DNA of 23,256 nucleotides. Source: CAYZDV01 sp964477275 (GTDB lineage: Bacteria > Acidobacteriota > Aminicenantia > Aminicenantales > Aminicenantaceae). Position numbers and translations under genes: made by a program. Location of the stretch: the NCBI GenBank assembly GCA_964477275.1, contig CAYZDV010000018.1:1-23256 (forward strand), read 5' to 3'. This document shows positions 21,258-23,256 of the stretch, piece by piece; the first letter of the stretch is position 1, and each line of letters opens with the position of its first letter. The notes under the pieces are model-generated. The model saw nothing but the letters and a program-made list of their open reading frames with translations, was not told the DNA's origin and made no database searches.

Positions 21258-21920
21258 TCAGCTCAGCCGGATGAGGGCAATGATGACCAGGCAGAGAAGG
21301 AGCGTCACGGGTGAAGCGATGTTTCTCAACCGCCAGGCCCAGGCTGAACCTCTCAGGTTCGTCGCCAGAGCGCCGATTTTATTGCCGGCCAGGAATCCCA
21401 GAGGAACAGTGATTCCGGAGAGAGCGACGGCCACGGGCGTGTAGTAGAGAGAGAGGGGGTAGTTTGTGCCGGGGAAGACACAGGCCGGAACGCCGGTCAC
21501 ATACTTGACAAGAGGAAAAAGGTTGACAGCCAGAAGGGCCGACATGCCCCCGAATAAAGCCTGATGGCCCACCTTTTTCGTCAGGAATACGGAAATCAAG
21601 AGGAGAAAGGCGGCGCCTTCCATCAGAAAAGCAAAAATGGGGTTGCCGATGGCTCCATGCTGGAGAGGCAGAGAAAGCAGAAGAGCGTCGAACATTTTGA
21701 AGAGGCTGGCGACGGCAATGAGCAGAGCCACCGAGAGGGCCCTTCGGGTCAGAATCCAGCTGGCGGCGATGAAAAACAGAGCAACGCCGGTCATGATCGA
21801 GCCGGAAAGAAAAGAGGCGCAGCTGCGGAGCCCCATGCCCAGGGCCGCTTCGGAAAAGCCCCAGATGGCGCCGAGCATGACCACGATTCCCAGATGATGT
21901 TGAGGATTGTTTTTATCCAT
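21258..21920 (-). CDS. Six-helix membrane protein of unknown function, first gene of the paoABC operon
   Basis: The protein has 220 residues and I do not recognise it. There are about six hydrophobic helices beginning near residue 10. A conserved-looking first helix reads GAIWGFSEAALGMGLR, a 90-120 segment contains a pair of long helices, and an extracytoplasmic loop near 150 has VPACVFPGTNYP. No transporter signature or cofactor ligand is obvious; the size and helix count recall ECF-type substrate-binding S components, which is only an impression. It begins with a strong ribosome-binding site (AAGGAGGGAGGG), sits 34 nt before paoA on one transcript, and carries the only promoter found for the operon. 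Its link to a periplasmic molybdoenzyme suggests a quinone-, substrate- or cofactor-related membrane role, which is inference. Confidence 0.8.
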   Translation of the reverse strand: MDKNNPQHHLGIVVMLGAIWGFSEAALGMGLRSCASFLSGSIMTGVALFFIAASWILTRRALSVALLIAVASLFKMFDALLLSLPLQHGAIGNPIFAFLMEGAAFLLLISVFLTKKVGHQALFGGMSALLAVNLFPLVKYVTGVPACVFPGTNYPLSLYYTPVAVALSGITVPLGFLAGNKIGALATNLRGSAWAWRLRNIASPVTLLLCLVIIALIRLS

Positions 21921-21983
21921 CCCTCCCTCCTTATCTGATTTGAGGTGGATTCATACAGGCTGCATATTTTAACATATTTGAAA

Positions 21984-22012
21984 ATTATAAATTTCGCGGC
22001 CATTTTTTACAA
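21984..22012 (-). promoter_or_regulatory. Promoter of the membrane-protein/paoABC operon
   Basis: On the minus strand, TTGTAA (22012-22007, 4 of 6) and a perfect TATAAT (21989-21984) are 17 nt apart. The predicted start is about 21977, giving a leader of about 57 nt ending in AAGGAGGGAGGG before ATG 21920. Confidence 0.6.
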
Positions 22013-22097
22013 CTTTTTTCCCAAATAAGAAAGCAACTTTTTCCGTGATGAAGACCTCTCTCAGGAGGATTAAAGAGGGTCAGGCTGGGTGCTACCG

Positions 22098-22146
22098 AAA
22101 ACCGTGGAAAAAAATTGGGGACAGGTTTCGCAAGAATGACGGTTTT
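22098..22146. repeat. Degenerate GGGGACAG repeat within an 8-bp inverted repeat
   Basis: AAAATTGGGGACAGG (22111-22125) matches one half of the repeat arms at 314-398 and 6284-6381. CGCAAGAATGAC downstream resembles CGCTCGCAATGAC in the first element's loop. It is bracketed by AAAACCGT (22098-22105) and ACGGTTTT (22139-22146). It looks like a decayed or partial copy. The outer stem plus trailing Ts could also act as a weak terminator. Confidence 0.5.
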
Positions 22147-22232
22147 TGATGTCACAATATATGTAAAGAAGCGTTGGACGCACTCCACTAGAAAGGGCGG
22201 CCGCTTTTGGGATGATATTGTCTTACAAAACT

Positions 22233-22255
22233 AACCTTTCAATAAGGGAAAGGTT
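22233..22255. promoter_or_regulatory. 8-bp inverted repeat overlapping the -35 of the barrel gene; candidate operator
   Basis: AACCTTTC (22233-22240) and GAAAGGTT (22248-22255) are perfect inverted repeats separated by 7 nt. The right half overlaps the first bases of the candidate -35 (22254-22259). No T-tract follows, so an operator for a dimeric regulator fits better than a terminator. Confidence 0.45.
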
Positions 22256-22281
22256 GAAATTCATGGAAAATACTATATAAA
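22254..22281 (+). promoter_or_regulatory. Candidate promoter of the outer-membrane barrel gene
   Basis: TTGAAA (22254-22259), a 16-nt spacer and TATAAA (22276-22281). The sequence is AT-rich, so chance matches are likelier than elsewhere. The transcript would have a leader of roughly 145 nt before the N gap. Confidence 0.4.
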
Positions 22282-22432
22282 ATAAAAATGGGCTTGGTGA
22301 AAAGGTAATGTCTCTTTTCTATGCTAATGTCTAATAAAGAGGACAGATTGATGGCATGGAATAATAAATTTCAGGCGATCCAGTCTGGCATAAAAATTGC
22401 AGCTTTTAAAATGATTCGACAAGAAGGAGTGT

Positions 22433-22442
22433 NNNNNNNNNN
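22433..22442. other. Assembly gap (10 Ns)
   Basis: Ten N positions, a common fixed-size scaffold gap, so the true length is unknown. AAGGAG lies just upstream (22424-22429), and the coding sequence just downstream begins inside a signal peptide. The start codon of the barrel gene is therefore hidden in the gap. Confidence 0.95.
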
Positions 22443-22443
22443 C

Positions 22444-23088
22444 GTTTTAGTGTTTGTTTCTGGAATTTATGCCCAGGAATTTAAATTTATTGGCGGACCA
22501 ATTGTTTCAAATTACTCCAATCAGTGGCCCTCTTATTCTTATTGGATTTGCCTTGCGAATACTAATCTTAATCCTTTTTTGAATCATAAAGTAGGATTGC
22601 TTGCGGGCTTTGGAATTGAATTTACATTGAACAAAAACATAGCCCTTGAAATTGATGGGCTGTATTTTCATAAGGGCAGTGCTTTTGTCCATCACTTCCC
22701 TTTCTTTTACTCAATAAAAGAGATATGTAATTTGAATGGATTGAATTTTCCCGTATTGGCCAAGATAAAATATCTCCCCCGTCCATTTCCCTATATTCTT
22801 GCAGGTGTCGACTTTTCGCTAATTCTATCTCATACGAAAATAACCTTATTACGAGAAGAGGGAGGATTGACATATAAAGAAATATCAAGGGAAGACTTAA
22901 TAGATAGTACAAAAAAAGTTGATTTTGGGCCTGTTGTTGGGCTCGGTTTTGAGGCCAAGGTATCAAAGGGTGTCTTCTTTATTGAAGGAAGGTACAATCT
23001 TGGACTTGGCAACCTATTAGAAAACTGGTATTTCAATCCCAAAATAAAAACCTGTTCATTGGGAATATTGGCAGGACTTAAAATTTAG
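22444..23088 (+). CDS. Outer-membrane beta-barrel protein (5' end lost in N gap)
   Basis: After the gap, 214 codons are read to TAG at 23086-23088. The first residues, VLVFVSGIYAQEF, are the end of a signal peptide with cleavage expected after Ala (YA-QE). The mature part alternates strands and turns: an opening strand near FKFIGGPIVSNYS, GLLAGFGIEFTLNKNIALEIDGLYF, PVLAKIKYLP, PYILAGVDFSL, VGLGFEAKVSKGVFFIEGRYNLGLGN and a final strand LGILAGLKI. This is the layout of OmpA-like/OMP_b-brl porin-family eight-strand barrels. Function beyond an outer-membrane location is unknown. The open frame upstream of the gap (from 22321) is probably not part of the protein. Codon use is AT-rich, unlike the rest of the window. 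Confidence 0.75.
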   Translation, partial: VLVFVSGIYAQEFKFIGGPIVSNYSNQWPSYSYWICLANTNLNPFLNHKVGLLAGFGIEFTLNKNIALEIDGLYFHKGSAFVHHFPFFYSIKEICNLNGLNFPVLAKIKYLPRPFPYILAGVDFSLILSHTKITLLREEGGLTYKEISREDLIDSTKKVDFGPVVGLGFEAKVSKGVFFIEGRYNLGLGNLLENWYFNPKIKTCSLGILAGLKI

Positions 23089-23147
23089 CTAATCATCGAT
23101 ATAATCAACGAGTTGTGCATTGATTTAGAAAAGAAATTCATCTTGCG

Positions 23148-23255
23148 TTAGTATTCTTTACATTCCAGCGTCACGGAAAGGCTTCCTGCACTTTCCCCGG
23201 TGAAGTTCAGAAGAACTTTCTTGAAAGCAATCGAAGCTTTTTCTGTCTTCAATTT
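23148..23255 (-). CDS. C-terminal fragment of an unknown protein (starts beyond window)
   Basis: On the minus strand a frame is open from the right edge to TAA at 23150-23148, giving 35 codons. The translation alternates polar and hydrophobic residues (ASIAFKKVLLNFTG, then SLSVTLECKEY), as in a beta-sheet domain, and its composition is more protein-like than the other frames. It is too short to assign a family. It would converge with the barrel gene, with 59 nt between their stops. Confidence 0.4.
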   Translation of the reverse strand, partial: KLKTEKASIAFKKVLLNFTGESAGSLSVTLECKEY

Positions 23256-23256
23256 C

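Larger units (their letters stand above)
21921..22443. other. Long non-coding AT-rich stretch
   Basis: No credible gene is seen between the membrane-protein start and the barrel gene. The region holds a minus-strand promoter, a degenerate GGGGACAG repeat, an 8-bp inverted repeat, a plus-strand promoter and the ribosome-binding site of the barrel gene. AT content rises steadily from left to right. The open frame from 22,321 to the N run is judged not to be translated. Confidence 0.6.

Noticed and set aside
22321..22432. Open frame before the N gap as the N-terminus of the barrel protein
   Set aside because: The signal peptide lies right after the gap and a ribosome-binding site lies just before it, so the real start is in the gap; frame continuity across Ns is arbitrary.

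Overview
The window is a high-GC bacterial chromosome segment that turns clearly AT-rich from about position 22,140 to the right end. The gene mix fits an anaerobic, probably Gram-negative, peptide- and amino-acid-fermenting bacterium: 2-oxoacid:ferredoxin oxidoreductase, ADP-forming acyl-CoA synthetase, a Tat-exported molybdoenzyme and an outer-membrane barrel. An Acidobacteriota/Aminicenantes-type genome is my best guess. That is inference; there is no rRNA or other marker to place it. A run of 10 Ns shows that it is a scaffold from a draft assembly.

Layout. (1) 1-315: the 3' end of a short-chain dehydrogenase, closed by an inverted repeat built on GGGGACAGGCCCC. (2) 420-5162: a three-gene SOS mutagenesis cassette, lexA, a Y-family polymerase (dinB/imuB-like) and a short DnaE2-type polymerase. 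It is preceded by a sigma70-like promoter and a perfect 12-bp tandem repeat at the expected transcription start. (3) 5242-6183 (minus): a ketopantoate-reductase-family gene with its own promoter. (4) 6284-6381: a second GGGGACAGTCCCC element with perfect 27-bp arms and a promoter-like sequence in its loop. (5) 6446-11017: iorA, iorB and a beta-alpha fused ADP-forming acyl-CoA synthetase. Together these should turn a 2-oxo acid into acyl-CoA, reduced ferredoxin and then ATP. (6) 11166-13278: a sodium/solute symporter followed with almost no spacing by three small membrane proteins of 96, 43 and 29 residues. (7) 13474-15012: an exported UshA-like 5'-nucleotidase lacking one metal-binding motif.

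(8) 15071-21920: a molybdenum-enzyme locus. On the plus strand lie a THEP1-type NTPase, xdhC and mocA (cofactor insertion and cytidylylation). Converging from the minus strand are a six-helix membrane protein of unknown function and the three subunits of a Tat-exported aldehyde oxidoreductase resembling PaoABC. The FAD subunit keeps the cysteines expected for the extra [4Fe-4S] cluster. (9) 21921-23256: a sparse AT-rich region holding a minus-strand promoter, a degenerate repeat, a promoter with an inverted repeat, an outer-membrane beta-barrel gene interrupted by the N gap, and the C-terminus of another minus-strand gene at the edge.

The least described items are the symporter with three stacked micro-membrane proteins, the repeat element that appears to supply the iorAB promoter, the IorA without its ferredoxin domain, and a set of promoters placed so close to start codons that leaderless transcripts are likely. 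I saw no tRNA, rRNA, CRISPR array, transposase or integrase.
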